IMG/VR virus record: IMGVR_UViG_3300022707_001484
Coordinates: 1-50,074 of that record
Reading direction: 5' to 3' (one strand)
Length of the DNA: 50,074 bases
From: a virus
Shown here: positions 31,996-40,056 of the stretch, piece by piece
Position numbering within the stretch: position 1 is the first letter of the stretch
Layout: each line of letters opens with the position of its first letter
The notes under the pieces: model-generated
The model's database searches: none
The model's input: the letters and a program-made list of their open reading frames with translations, nothing else
What the model was told of the DNA's origin: nothing
Program-made: the position numbers and the translations under genes

Positions 31996-32187
31996 ATGAC
32001 GGGAATGAGTGATAACCCAAACAAAAAATATATTGATTACATTAAGAGATCTGGCGGCAATCCCAAGATTGAATGGTTTGATGAAGATTGGGAGCCAATT
32101 GGACCAACGCTAAGAGAGGATATGAAGTCAAAAGGATTAATAAAAGAAGTTGATGGAAAAATCTACTTGGTGGAATCAGTAAATTGA
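31996..32187 (+). CDS. Unknown small protein
   Basis: The 63-residue protein is called from the ATG at 31996, which has AAGAGG upstream. It contains KKYIDYIKRSGGNPKIEWFDEDW and a wing-like GLIKEVDGKIYLVES ending, which might be a small winged-helix but is too short to be sure. Confidence 0.5.
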   Translation: MTGMSDNPNKKYIDYIKRSGGNPKIEWFDEDWEPIGPTLREDMKSKGLIKEVDGKIYLVESVN

Positions 32188-32197
32188 AGGAGACAGA

Positions 32198-32428
32198 ATG
32201 AACCTAGTTAAAGATCAAGAAAAAGCAGCGGAACGTAGAATAGTTTCAATCTCAGCAGTTCCAGCGGGTCAATACAGAAGTATTTTACAAGCTGACGACA
32301 CAGGCCAAGTTCAAGGAACCGGCAACGCTTGTGGAGTATTTGCCCTTATGAGTGATGGCACAATTGAGATATATTCAACAGAAAACAACAAATGGACATT
32401 GTTACCGCCAGTTCCAAAAAGATTCTAA
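32198..32428 (+). CDS. Unknown small protein
   Basis: The 76-residue protein has GAAGGAGACAG before ATG. It is strand-rich, with GQYRSILQADDTGQVQGTGNACGVFAL and WTLLPPVP at the end, a beta-hairpin repeat pattern. Its stop overlaps the next start by one base. Confidence 0.5.
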   Translation: MNLVKDQEKAAERRIVSISAVPAGQYRSILQADDTGQVQGTGNACGVFALMSDGTIEIYSTENNKWTLLPPVPKRF

Positions 32429-33030
32429 TGAAACGCTATGGAATTTACGGTTTCCCAGAGAAACCAACGGTCAATAAAATTGCATTGGCCAATAAAGAGT
32501 TTAGAGAAAAAAAGGTTTTGCAATATATGGAAGAATTCGCACCGGAAGTTTTGAGATTGAAAATCAAAGCTATTTATTGCAGCCAAAAAACGATCACATA
32601 TTTTATATGTCCAACTTGCAAACAAGAAACTATGAGAGTAAATGTCAGACAAAGGTTTTGTAGTACAGATTGTTATAAAAAAGGGGTGGTGGTAAAAATG
32701 CCTATTAAACCAGAGAATAGAAAAAGGTATCCGAAAAATTGGAAGGAAATCAGAGAAGAAGTTTTAAAAAGAGCCCGCGACTATTGCGAAGGATCACCAA
32801 TATATCCAAATTGTAATGTAAAAAATTACAGCATTCACCCCGTTACGGGTTCAGTGGTTATTTTGACGATTGCACACCTTGACCACATGCCGGAAAATTG
32901 CGGTGAACCAGGGAACAGGCCAAATCTAAAGGCTTGGTGTCAACGTTGTCATAACACCTATGACGCGCCACACAGAGCCAAAAACGCTAAAGAAACAAGA
33001 GAAAAAAGAAAGGTAAATAATGATATTTAG
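32428..33030 (+). CDS. HNH endonuclease with N-terminal zinc module
   Basis: The 200-residue protein is called from the ATG at 32428 that overlaps the upstream stop. Residues 92-190 are a phage HNH nuclease: YPKNWKEIREEVLKRARDYCEG (outline), HPVTGSVVILTIAHLDHMPENC with the HxDH pair near 150-153, and NLKAWCQRCHNTYDA. Residues 50-90 add a separate four-cysteine zinc site (CPTCKQET, FCSTDC). An ATG at 32698 would give the nuclease alone, so the N-terminal module may be an added domain. HNH nucleases in this position may assist packaging or recombination. Confidence 0.7.
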   Translation: MKRYGIYGFPEKPTVNKIALANKEFREKKVLQYMEEFAPEVLRLKIKAIYCSQKTITYFICPTCKQETMRVNVRQRFCSTDCYKKGVVVKMPIKPENRKRYPKNWKEIREEVLKRARDYCEGSPIYPNCNVKNYSIHPVTGSVVILTIAHLDHMPENCGEPGNRPNLKAWCQRCHNTYDAPHRAKNAKETREKRKVNNDI

Positions 33031-33292
33031 TTCTATTGAGGAAGCGCTTGAGGCTTTGTATGCCGTGCCAACAGAAAAACCAGAAACAAAACTCTTTGAT
33101 AGCAAAAAGAGAAAAGGCGACGATCCAAAAGAGTTGAATGATTTAGAAATAAAACTCAAAAGGAAGAAACAAAGACTGGTGGAATATTATGAGCTTCTTC
33201 AATATTGGAGCAAAATAAAAAGGCACAAATGGATAAAAGAAAAAATGAAACAAATAGAAAGAGAAATTGGAGAACTAGAAAATGGAAAATGA
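33020..33292 (+). CDS. Unknown charged coiled-coil protein
   Basis: The 90-residue protein overlaps the HNH gene by 11 bases. It is very basic and helical from residue 25 on (LNDLEIKLKRKKQRLVEYYELL) with a C-terminal KQIEREIGELENGK. It may act as a partner of the adjacent coiled-coil protein. Function unknown. Confidence 0.5.
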   Translation: MIFSSIEEALEALYAVPTEKPETKLFDSKKRKGDDPKELNDLEIKLKRKKQRLVEYYELLQYWSKIKRHKWIKEKMKQIEREIGELENGK

Positions 33293-33743
33293 AATTAGTG
33301 AAATAATCAGAAAGAATTTGCCTGAACAAGTGGGAAAGATATTAAAAGATCGGCTTGAATATCTTGAAGGCATTGAAAGTGACCATAAACAGATTTCGAA
33401 AATGCAGGACCAGTTGCAAGACAGAATTCGACAATTAAAAACGCAGATAGAAGAAAAAGACGAGCTATTGGCAAGGCATGCAACTTTTGATGAACGAGAA
33501 AAAATTATCTCAGCTAGAGAAAACAAAATGGACATTCATGATGCACGCACAGAATTAGAAAATGAAAGACAAAAGATTACTTTAATGGAAAGGGTTTTAA
33601 ATACTGCCTTTAAAAGCCCTATATATAGAAGTACTTACAATCATAATGTCAATCGCACAGATTATGCGGAAAATGGTGATTATATGCCCCAATCCGGTAA
33701 AATTTTAAGCGAAGAAAAATCAACAACAACTGAAGAGGTTTAA
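33282..33743 (+). CDS. Coiled-coil protein
   Basis: The 153-residue protein overlaps the previous gene by 11 bases. Residues 20-100 are a heptad-rich coiled coil (MQDQLQDRIRQLKTQIEEKDEL). The last 45 residues are polar and probably disordered. No catalytic motif seen. Confidence 0.55.
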   Translation: MENEISEIIRKNLPEQVGKILKDRLEYLEGIESDHKQISKMQDQLQDRIRQLKTQIEEKDELLARHATFDEREKIISARENKMDIHDARTELENERQKITLMERVLNTAFKSPIYRSTYNHNVNRTDYAENGDYMPQSGKILSEEKSTTTEEV

Positions 33744-34189
33744 TGATCAATCTTTCAAAAAGCATGAAAGAATTAGCCGACAAATTGAATGTGAAAGTTA
33801 TTAATAAAGGTGGTGGTCACATTCAATTTGTAGGTCAATTAGTTGTCAATTATTATCCAGATTCAAAAAGACAAACCGCTTATATTGCAGGGACTAAGCA
33901 AGGCGTTCACGGAGTAAATTTTAATAGAGCAATTAAAATGGCAAATCGAATACCCGACGTTAAAAGCAATCACAAAAAAAGAAAATATCATTTAGGATTG
34001 AAGAAAAAATTATTAGCAAAGAATAATATTTGTTGTTGGTGTCCAATGAAATTGACTTACAAGACCGCAACGCTTGAGCATATTATCCCGTTGGGTCGTG
34101 GTGGCCTGGACAATCCTAATAATATAACTTTGGCTTGTAAGCCATGTAATGAAACTAGAGGAAACAATATGCCGGAAATGGAGAATTAG
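33743..34189 (+). CDS. HNH endonuclease with N-terminal strand domain
   Basis: The 148-residue protein has an HNH domain at about 95-140: NNICCWCPMKLTYKTATLEH, with EH at 112-113, then PLGRGGLDNPNNITLACKPC with the conserved N127 and CxxC 132-135. The first 55 residues (NVKVINKGGGHIQFVGQLVV, YYPDSKRQTAYIAGT) are a separate strand-rich domain resembling small phage DNA- or RNA-binding modules. The gene meets the integrase gene tail to tail with a four-base overlap of the stop codons. Confidence 0.7.
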   Translation: MINLSKSMKELADKLNVKVINKGGGHIQFVGQLVVNYYPDSKRQTAYIAGTKQGVHGVNFNRAIKMANRIPDVKSNHKKRKYHLGLKKKLLAKNNICCWCPMKLTYKTATLEHIIPLGRGGLDNPNNITLACKPCNETRGNNMPEMEN

Positions 34190-35118
34190 ACAAGCCCGCC
34201 AGCCATTCCAATAATTGAATCCTTTTCCTCACAGTGGCTATAAATACTCGAAGTCACAAACGTCGTTGTATGATCCGCTAATTTACTCACAGTCTGCAAC
34301 GGAACCCCGTCAGCCAATTTGTGAGAAACGAATGAATGACGTGTCGAGTGGGGCGTATAACCTTTGTCACTGAATCCACAATCAGAACATGTTTTTTTAA
34401 AGAATTTAAGGGCTGCAGCATAAGACCATTGTCTATTCATATTCGATTTGAAAATAAAGCCAGAATCACAGCTTTTAATCCAATTTTGAAGGTCTGTTTT
34501 AAAGACTGAAACTTGCTTGATTAGAATGCCGTCAGAGTCGAAATAAGGCATTAATTTCGAACATTCTTTATTACCCTTGGCAATGTAATTGATTCGAATC
34601 CCGTTATCCTCAAAATGGACGTCCTTTGCTTCGATTCCCAAAGCTGAAGATATTCTTAATCCGTATAGCCTTAAAATGGCAAAGAATAAATTATTCCTCA
34701 TATCCATATCGCTTTCACTTTTCTTTGAATTTAGAAATTCAGAAATCAAGCTCAAATCGTCTTTCTGAATAGGCTTCTTATGTGAGTATTTGCTTCTAAT
34801 TGATTTGATCTTTTCAGCGACATTGTTGATTTCAAGATTATGATCAGGGTCCGACAGCTCTTTAAACATGGCTTTGATTGCAGATAAACGAGCTTTCAAA
34901 GTAGTTGGCTTAATGTTATTCAGGACACAATCAGCTAAATAATCTTTGATATCCATTGAAGTTACTTTGCTTAAAGCTTTGTCTCCTAGGTATTTGAGAA
35001 AGAGCGTGAGCCTGTTTTTATAGGCTTTAATTGTTTTTTGCGCTATGTATTGCTTTTCAATTAATTGGTTCCTTTTAACTGATTTTAGGTAGATTTCTAG
35101 GATATTTTGGTTTTTCAT
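34186..35118 (-). CDS. int: Tyrosine recombinase (integrase)
   Basis: The 310-residue protein integrates or excises the phage genome. An N-terminal SAM-like DNA-binding domain (about 24-90, TIKAYKNRLTLFLKYL) precedes the catalytic domain. Active-site residues are R155 (LYGLRISSALG), K181 (IAKGNKE), H257 and R260 (HSTRHSF), H283 (LADHTTTF) and Y293 (SSIYSH), so all six are present. Being alone on the minus strand and convergent with the HNH gene is typical of an independently regulated integrase. A TATAAT (35172-35177, minus strand) with TTATTA 17 bases upstream fits its promoter. The attP site was not located. Confidence 0.85.
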   Translation of the reverse strand: MKNQNILEIYLKSVKRNQLIEKQYIAQKTIKAYKNRLTLFLKYLGDKALSKVTSMDIKDYLADCVLNNIKPTTLKARLSAIKAMFKELSDPDHNLEINNVAEKIKSIRSKYSHKKPIQKDDLSLISEFLNSKKSESDMDMRNNLFFAILRLYGLRISSALGIEAKDVHFEDNGIRINYIAKGNKECSKLMPYFDSDGILIKQVSVFKTDLQNWIKSCDSGFIFKSNMNRQWSYAAALKFFKKTCSDCGFSDKGYTPHSTRHSFVSHKLADGVPLQTVSKLADHTTTFVTSSIYSHCEEKDSIIGMAGGLV

Positions 35119-35271
35119 ATTCGTTTCCCTTTCGACATGTTAATATTCTAAAAGATATATTTACTTTTAGTATTATAAAATGCCTTGATTTTTATAATAA
35201 CCTCACGTTAAATTGGATCTAGCCTAAAAACACAAAGAAATTGTTAATATATTGTTTCGCAAGGAGAGAAC
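35119..35271 (+). promoter_or_regulatory. Divergent control region between integrase and MazG-HTH gene
   Basis: The region holds TATAAT for the minus strand, two extended -10-like TGTTAATAT elements for the plus strand (35138 and 35242), and two dyads: CTAAAAG/CTTTTAG (35148-35170) and TTATAAAA/TTTTTATAA (about 35174-35198). CCTCACGTT at 35200 recurs inverted at 36675. Binding of a phage regulator, perhaps the HTH protein next door, is inferred. Confidence 0.5.
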
Positions 35272-35751
35272 GTGTCTGAAAAAAGAGAAGAATCGAAGAT
35301 AGTGGAATGTTTAAAAGTCTCAATGTTACAAAAGCTCAGAAACAATTCTCACAAAGAGCATTGGAAAAATTGTTCTATAAATCATTTGATAGAAATGATG
35401 GAATTAGAAATTAATGAACTTAAACACGAACTTATTGAAATGGATCTAAATGAGGCCCGAAGAGAATGCGCAGACATAGCCAATTTCGCAGCCATGATTC
35501 ATGACAATATTAGCAGAGAATTATCTTCTACAAAAAACCCTATTGAAAATTCATCGTCATATTTTAGTAATCTAATCAATTCTTTTTTTAAAGAAGTTTA
35601 TGATTCAAGTGAAAGGGGTGACAAGGCAATCGTTGCCGAGAGATTGGGAGTTAGTCAGGCGGCTATTTGCATGTGGAGAAGTAATAAGCGATTTCCAAGA
35701 GTTGAAAATTTAAATAAAATGTGGGAAATGGTAATGGAGGCTCGAAAATGA
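35272..35751 (+). CDS. MazG-like / HTH fusion protein
   Basis: The 159-residue protein starts at GTG with AAGGAGAG upstream. Residues 18-82 match phage MazG-like all-alpha NTP pyrophosphohydrolases: KLRNNSHKEHWKNCS, HLIEMMELEINELKHEL and ARRECADIANFAAMIHDNI, with the paired EExxE-like and ECAD metal-binding helices. Residues 112-155 are a separate Cro/CI-like helix-turn-helix (KAIVAERLGVSQAAICMWRSN). The combination would let nucleotide hydrolysis or binding influence DNA binding, an inference. It is transcribed away from the integrase across a dyad-rich control region, the place of a lysogeny regulator. Confidence 0.65.
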   Translation: MSEKREESKIVECLKVSMLQKLRNNSHKEHWKNCSINHLIEMMELEINELKHELIEMDLNEARRECADIANFAAMIHDNISRELSSTKNPIENSSSYFSNLINSFFKEVYDSSERGDKAIVAERLGVSQAAICMWRSNKRFPRVENLNKMWEMVMEARK

Positions 35752-36113
35752 AAGCTGTGCCATTTAAGATTCGTGTTTGGGATATTCAAAAAAAAGAAAT
35801 GTTATTCATGAAAGACATTTTTAGTAATGGCATATACCCACAAATTCTTTTTTCGGAACAAATAGGTTATACGAGAATGAGGTCCGTTGGCTTTTGTGAT
35901 CGGAAAGGAATTGAAATCTATCAAAGAGATTTTGTAAAAATCCACAGCAAAAGCAGATCTATAACCACAATGGTCGATTGGATTCCAGAGCTTGCCAAGT
36001 TTGGTTGGGGCGTAGCAGTTCCAGGGGGTGTACCTCATAGTTTCTCAATTGGGAATGCTGAGAAAATGTTTGAGGTTGTGGGGAATTATTTTCAAGATAA
36101 GGATTTAATATGA
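35748..36113 (+). CDS. YopX-family protein 1
   Basis: The 121-residue protein is called from the ATG at 35748, overlapping the MazG-HTH stop as ATGA. YopX features are FKIRVWDIQKKEMLFM at the N-terminus, SVGFCDRKGIEIYQRDFVKI (about 47-66), and FEVVGNYFQDKDLI at the C-terminus. YopX proteins are common in phages and their role is unknown. Two diverged paralogues are at 40057 and 41033. Confidence 0.75.
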   Translation: MKAVPFKIRVWDIQKKEMLFMKDIFSNGIYPQILFSEQIGYTRMRSVGFCDRKGIEIYQRDFVKIHSKSRSITTMVDWIPELAKFGWGVAVPGGVPHSFSIGNAEKMFEVVGNYFQDKDLI

Positions 36114-36319
36114 GTAAAAAGAACCTCGCCGGTATTGTTTACATAGCTTGTTTAATAATCGTTTCAATTAAAGGGATTTCTTATACTGATGACGGGGAAA
36201 ACGATCTTATTTTTACATATTCGACGACATGGATATGGCACGAATTCATAATTGCAATATTTGTAGTTATAGGAATTCAAAGAGTTTCTTTTTGGGTAGC
36301 TGAGAAATTTGGAAAGTGA
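36110..36319 (+). CDS. Two-helix membrane protein
   Basis: The 69-residue protein overlaps YopX by four bases. Membrane segments are about residues 6-22 (AGIVYIACLIIVSIKG) and 43-62 (WHEFIIAIFVVIGIQRVSFW). A short acidic loop (DDGEND) lies between. Such small inner-membrane proteins occur in superinfection exclusion, but this is only context. Confidence 0.5.
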   Translation: MSKKNLAGIVYIACLIIVSIKGISYTDDGENDLIFTYSTTWIWHEFIIAIFVVIGIQRVSFWVAEKFGK

Positions 36320-36325
36320 GTTGAT

Positions 36326-36502
36326 ATGGAAACAATAAAAGTAATTTTTAATACTGGTGCAACAACATGTATTGAAATGGAAAAAGAAGACGCTATAAGA
36401 TTTATGAATTCTCTTGAAAATAAAGACTCTGAATTTAAAACAAAACGACTATTTGTTAAAATGAATCCAATTGATTGTGCAGAGGTATTAAAAAAGCTTT
36501 AA
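36326..36502 (+). CDS. Unknown small protein
   Basis: A 58-residue frame starts seven bases after the membrane protein. It has strand-helix-strand order (TIKVIFNTGATTCIEMEKEDAIRF). No strong ribosome site is present, only a GTGAG stretch. The 195 bases that follow hold no gene; they include CTTGAAATG, AT-rich stretches and TTAAACGTGAGGACGAGG just before the next gene. Confidence 0.45.
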   Translation: METIKVIFNTGATTCIEMEKEDAIRFMNSLENKDSEFKTKRLFVKMNPIDCAEVLKKL

Positions 36503-36697
36503 AACTTCATACGATATTTTCCGAATAGCCTATACAGACTTAATTTATTTGTTCAAATAAAATAACGATTTAATAATAATTAATAGTAGTTGCAACATCA
36601 AACGCCTGATCCCGTTCAAACACCAAAACGATTATTTGTTTAAAAAGCTTGAAATGTTTTTATTGCCTTATTATGTTAAACGTGAGGACGAGGTGAC

Positions 36698-37102
36698 ATG
36701 GCACTAGACGAAAAAAAGAGTTCGACAACAATTCCAGTTGATTTTAAAACAACGGTTGAGGGTGAAGCCCTTGCCACGTTCACTCAGTTAATCGAGACAT
36801 TTTATTACTTTAGGGCAAATATTAAGATTCTAATTTCTTTTCATGCTCTCGTTCCTACTGATCCTGCGATAGTTGCAGAGGCCACAGCGGCCAATCGAAC
36901 TGTAAATCAATTAACCCTTAATGGCGATACGATTGAAACGGTTACGCAACCAGTAGACACAGAAAATTTGGACTTAAAAGATTGTGAAAAAGTCAAAGTT
37001 TTTAGCGAATTTGCATGGACTGACGCACAGGGCGACAAAGACAAAGCTCCCGAAGATTCTGAAGTCATGATTTTAATTAATTCTCCCACTGGCGAACTCT
37101 AA
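36698..37102 (+). CDS. Tail-fibre cassette protein 1
   Basis: The 134-residue protein has CGAGGTGAC before ATG. It is strand-helix mixed with an Ala/Thr-rich centre and an acidic DAQGDKDKAPEDSEVM stretch. It overlaps the fibre gene by one base. It may be a fibre connector or baseplate component, since it precedes an obvious fibre protein outside the main tail module. Confidence 0.5.
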   Translation: MALDEKKSSTTIPVDFKTTVEGEALATFTQLIETFYYFRANIKILISFHALVPTDPAIVAEATAANRTVNQLTLNGDTIETVTQPVDTENLDLKDCEKVKVFSEFAWTDAQGDKDKAPEDSEVMILINSPTGEL

Positions 37103-38721
37103 TGATTGGCGTATTTGGTGGGAGTCTGCCCCAATTAGTTAGTCAGGCAGAGGCAGAGGCCGGCACAGTAGCCGATCCTAGAACTTTCACCCCTGAAAGA
37201 GTTAAAGAGGCAATTGATGCTCTCAGCGCAATAGGATTAGTCACCACAAAGGGAGATATCCTAGTTCGTAATGCAACAGAACTTATTCGTTTGGCCGTTG
37301 GTGTTGATGGACAGCAATTAGAAGCTGATGCAGCCACAGACCCAGGAATCAAATGGAAAACTCCTATAAGATTTTTTGATTTTCCATACAGAGCAACGAC
37401 AAACACTCAAACGCCACCGCCAAATAGTGGAAGATTGATTTGGGACGACAGTGACCAGACGGCAGCCACAGAATTATTTCTAAGCACCACAACCGACGCG
37501 GGATCAACCATTACTGAGCTATTAGACTTGGTGGCCAAGAGTGGCGTTCAAGTAACAATTTTTGACAGATCCGATTTGTCATTGAGAATAACCTACATAA
37601 TGACAGCAGACGGAATAGACAACGGAACATATTTTACATTACCAGTTTCTTTTGATGATAACACAACGACATTTTCTAATAATCAAAATCTTACAGTCCT
37701 TTTCAATACAGGGCCACAAGTGGCAGCCGTATTTGGCGAAGTTCAAACAGCACCGCTTTTAGCAGGACATGCTTTAGATTTGATTAGAGTTACAAATGAT
37801 GAAACAAAATTTGAATTTGTTGATTTATCACTGGACGATATTGACGAAACGGGAACCAAAAAAATATTCACCAACGCTGAAAGAACCAAGCTTGGGAATT
37901 TAAATGATGGCTACAAAGGTTTCTTTGCCACACCTTTAGCGTTGACCACAGCATTCCCCACGGCCGCAAACGGAGACTTTGCCACAGTTGGCAGCACAGA
38001 CACTTTATGGGCATGGGACGGAGACACGACGGCGTGGGTAGATACTGATTCAAATTCATTGGGCGATATGCTCAAAACCACTTATGACCCTACCTCAATT
38101 AATGGTGACGCTTTTGATATGGCCAATATGGTTGAAAGTGCAAATGAAAAGATATTTTCAAATGCAGAACGTACAAAATTAGGGGATATCGAACTAAATG
38201 CAACGCAAGATCAATCAAATGCAGAAATTGAAGCGGCTTACAATGCGCAAGTAACCGTTGTCTCACAGGCCGAAGCCGAAGCGGGCACATCAACGACGGT
38301 GAGAAGGTGGACAGCCGAAAGAGTTAAACAGGCTATCGAAGCCTTAATGACTGAAGTCGTTCCAAATATTAATTTCTCATACACTGGTGAAAATGGAGAC
38401 GGCGCCGAAACCAAGAGCGCCACGTATGAAACCGTTGCAGCGTTCATTTTTGAAGGTTCAACGGCATTGGCGGCAATCACGTCTATTAAGGCAATAGCTT
38501 CCGCCGATGGCTCTACAAGTGCTGACATTAGAGTTTTTGACGCTACAAATTCATTAGTTATTGCTGAGTTAACGGGGTTCACAAATGCGACACCTGAAAT
38601 TATTAATTTAGGAAGCATTAGCAACGTACCCGCAGGGGAAGCTTTATTTGAATTGCAAATGTTGCGTGATGGTGGCGGTGGCGATCGTGGCTTATGTTCA
38701 TCACTACAGGTTAAATTCTAG
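37102..38721 (+). CDS. Tail fibre protein
   Basis: The 539-residue protein has two copies of a fibre repeat, VSQAEAEAGT...RxxTxERVKxAIxAL, at about residues 13-42 and 383-413. Other recurrent fibre motifs are LVTTKGDILVRN plus LAVGVDGQQLEADA (near 46-75), and KIFxNAERTKLGDI twice (near 253 and 350). The C-terminal 110 residues form a strand-rich, Ala/Thr/Gly domain ending in a possible receptor-binding or jelly-roll fold. The length fits a short side or tip fibre. Confidence 0.75.
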   Translation: MIGVFGGSLPQLVSQAEAEAGTVADPRTFTPERVKEAIDALSAIGLVTTKGDILVRNATELIRLAVGVDGQQLEADAATDPGIKWKTPIRFFDFPYRATTNTQTPPPNSGRLIWDDSDQTAATELFLSTTTDAGSTITELLDLVAKSGVQVTIFDRSDLSLRITYIMTADGIDNGTYFTLPVSFDDNTTTFSNNQNLTVLFNTGPQVAAVFGEVQTAPLLAGHALDLIRVTNDETKFEFVDLSLDDIDETGTKKIFTNAERTKLGNLNDGYKGFFATPLALTTAFPTAANGDFATVGSTDTLWAWDGDTTAWVDTDSNSLGDMLKTTYDPTSINGDAFDMANMVESANEKIFSNAERTKLGDIELNATQDQSNAEIEAAYNAQVTVVSQAEAEAGTSTTVRRWTAERVKQAIEALMTEVVPNINFSYTGENGDGAETKSATYETVAAFIFEGSTALAAITSIKAIASADGSTSADIRVFDATNSLVIAELTGFTNATPEIINLGSISNVPAGEALFELQMLRDGGGGDRGLCSSLQVKF

Positions 38722-38729
38722 GGGTTAAA

Positions 38730-39245
38730 ATGACAACTTCACCATATCCATTGAATAGCACAGTTGCATTAGAGTCCGTTGCTGAATTAAATAAAGTTCC
38801 AATAACAAACGCTGATATTAAATGTACCGTAAGAAATCAAAAGACTGATCTTTATTGGACAGGTACAGGAGCAACTTTTCAAGCAGCTCCCACTTTAATT
38901 GATCTAACAGAACTTAGCGAAGCCAATTCGCCTGGTTGGTGGAGAAAGTTATTTGACACTACAGGCATTGCAGCGGCCACATACGTAGTCACGTTTACCG
39001 ATTCAAGTGGTGAAGCTGACAATTATCCTCAATACGGGGAAATCGTTGTCGGTGACGGCGTTGTATTGCTGTCTGAGATTGCAGCGGCCGGAGTTATTGC
39101 CGAAGTCAAATATGACGAAGTTGGTTCGATAATAACTTTGAGACGTTGGGACGATCCAAGCAAAACACTTCAAATATTTGACGCAAAAGATAAGGACGGA
39201 AACCCCGCTTTACTCAATACAATGTTTGAGAAAATTCCTCAATAA
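38730..39245 (+). CDS. Tail-fibre cassette protein 2
   Basis: The 171-residue protein follows the fibre gene by eight bases. It has an Ig-like strand pattern (DIKCTVRNQKTDLYWTGTG, AATYVVTFTDSSG, YPQYGEIVVGDGVV) and an EVKYDEVGSIITLRRWD segment often seen in fibre-associated proteins. It may form the fibre tip or a receptor-binding subunit. Confidence 0.55.
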   Translation: MTTSPYPLNSTVALESVAELNKVPITNADIKCTVRNQKTDLYWTGTGATFQAAPTLIDLTELSEANSPGWWRKLFDTTGIAAATYVVTFTDSSGEADNYPQYGEIVVGDGVVLLSEIAAAGVIAEVKYDEVGSIITLRRWDDPSKTLQIFDAKDKDGNPALLNTMFEKIPQ

Positions 39246-39376
39246 TGAGCATTTCTGGCTATCTATTCGGAGTCGGTCCTAAAGGCGGAACGATTATCGA
39301 AGCTCCACCAGTAATCGTTTCCGTGAATGTGAAATCAAAAAAAATTACAATAATCGTAAATATACCTTGTCCTTAA
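39245..39376 (+). CDS. Short hydrophobic protein
   Basis: A 43-residue frame overlaps the previous stop in TAATG. It starts SISGYLFGVGPKGGTIIEAPPV and ends with Ile/Val strands. It may be a short fibre extension or chaperone. The overlap is the main evidence. Confidence 0.4.
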   Translation: MSISGYLFGVGPKGGTIIEAPPVIVSVNVKSKKITIIVNIPCP

Positions 39377-39404
39377 TAATTTCATAGCTTACAATTTTAA
39401 GCAG

Positions 39405-39500
39405 CTACGGAAAAACTAAACCAAAAACACGATTAAAAACTGAGGGTGCATTCTCTTAACGTCTATTTTCCGTAGATCGAGGGTTTGCACCTTCTTATTT
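39405..39500 (+). ncRNA. Crossed-stem leader RNA with terminator-like end
   Basis: Stem 1 is CTACGGAAAA (39405-39414) with TTTTCCGTAG (39466-39475), ten perfect pairs. Stem 2 is GAGGGTGCA (39442-39450) with TGCACCTTC (39486-39494), nine pairs with one G-U, followed by TTATTT. Again the 3' strand of stem 1 lies in the loop of stem 2. TCTCTTA(A/G)CG occurs in this loop in both this RNA and the 25222 RNA. It precedes a unit beginning at 39519. Confidence 0.6.
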
Positions 39501-39518
39501 GGGAACAGGAGCGAAATC

Positions 39519-40028
39519 ATGAAAGAGATACCAGAAATAATTATAGACAGAGCCGTTGAATTATGGAAACGGGTACTTGAAGATCCAGAATATCAAGTGG
39601 TTGAAAAAGACGCTTCGGCTGAAGACCAGATTTATCAGGCTAAGTGTTCAGGTTTGGCAAACATGGTGCCTAATAATGCCACTCCTGAATTGCTTGAGGC
39701 ATTCGGCAAAGAGCTTAAACAAAGACTTTTGAAAGGTGACGAAGCTGGATACAAAACGACATCTTTAGACGTTGATTATCACCCCGACAAAACATTAGCT
39801 GATTCAGCTCAAGCGGCTGGATTGAAACTCGAATTCCCTTATAAAACCCACATGCATCTATACTTCGACTGTGTTTCATTTACTTGTGGGTATAGGTCCG
39901 AACAGATTTGTCATTATCCAATGAAAGACGGAAAATGGTTGACGACAACTTTACGAGGGAGCGACATTGCAAAAGTCATTGAATACGTTGAAGGTGGCAA
40001 GCCAGTTTTTGAAGTAGAAAATGAATAA
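39519..40028 (+). CDS. Unknown protein downstream of leader RNA
   Basis: The 169-residue protein has ACAGGAGCG before ATG. It is helical in its first 80 residues and then has a His/Cys-rich region YKTHMHLYFDCVSFTCGYRSEQICHYP (outline) that might bind metal. It is the first gene after the crossed-stem leader. Function unknown. Confidence 0.55.
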   Translation: MKEIPEIIIDRAVELWKRVLEDPEYQVVEKDASAEDQIYQAKCSGLANMVPNNATPELLEAFGKELKQRLLKGDEAGYKTTSLDVDYHPDKTLADSAQAAGLKLEFPYKTHMHLYFDCVSFTCGYRSEQICHYPMKDGKWLTTTLRGSDIAKVIEYVEGGKPVFEVENE

Positions 40029-40056
40029 ATTCCAACACCTCAAGATAGGAGCGATT

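Noticed and set aside
32392-32427. Upstream start for the HNH gene at 32392
   Set aside because: It lies inside the preceding gene; the ATG at 32428 overlaps its stop codon as is usual in this genome.
34186-35118. attP next to the integrase
   Set aside because: No core repeat or tRNA 3'-end match could be found in the flanks by eye; without the host sequence this stays open.
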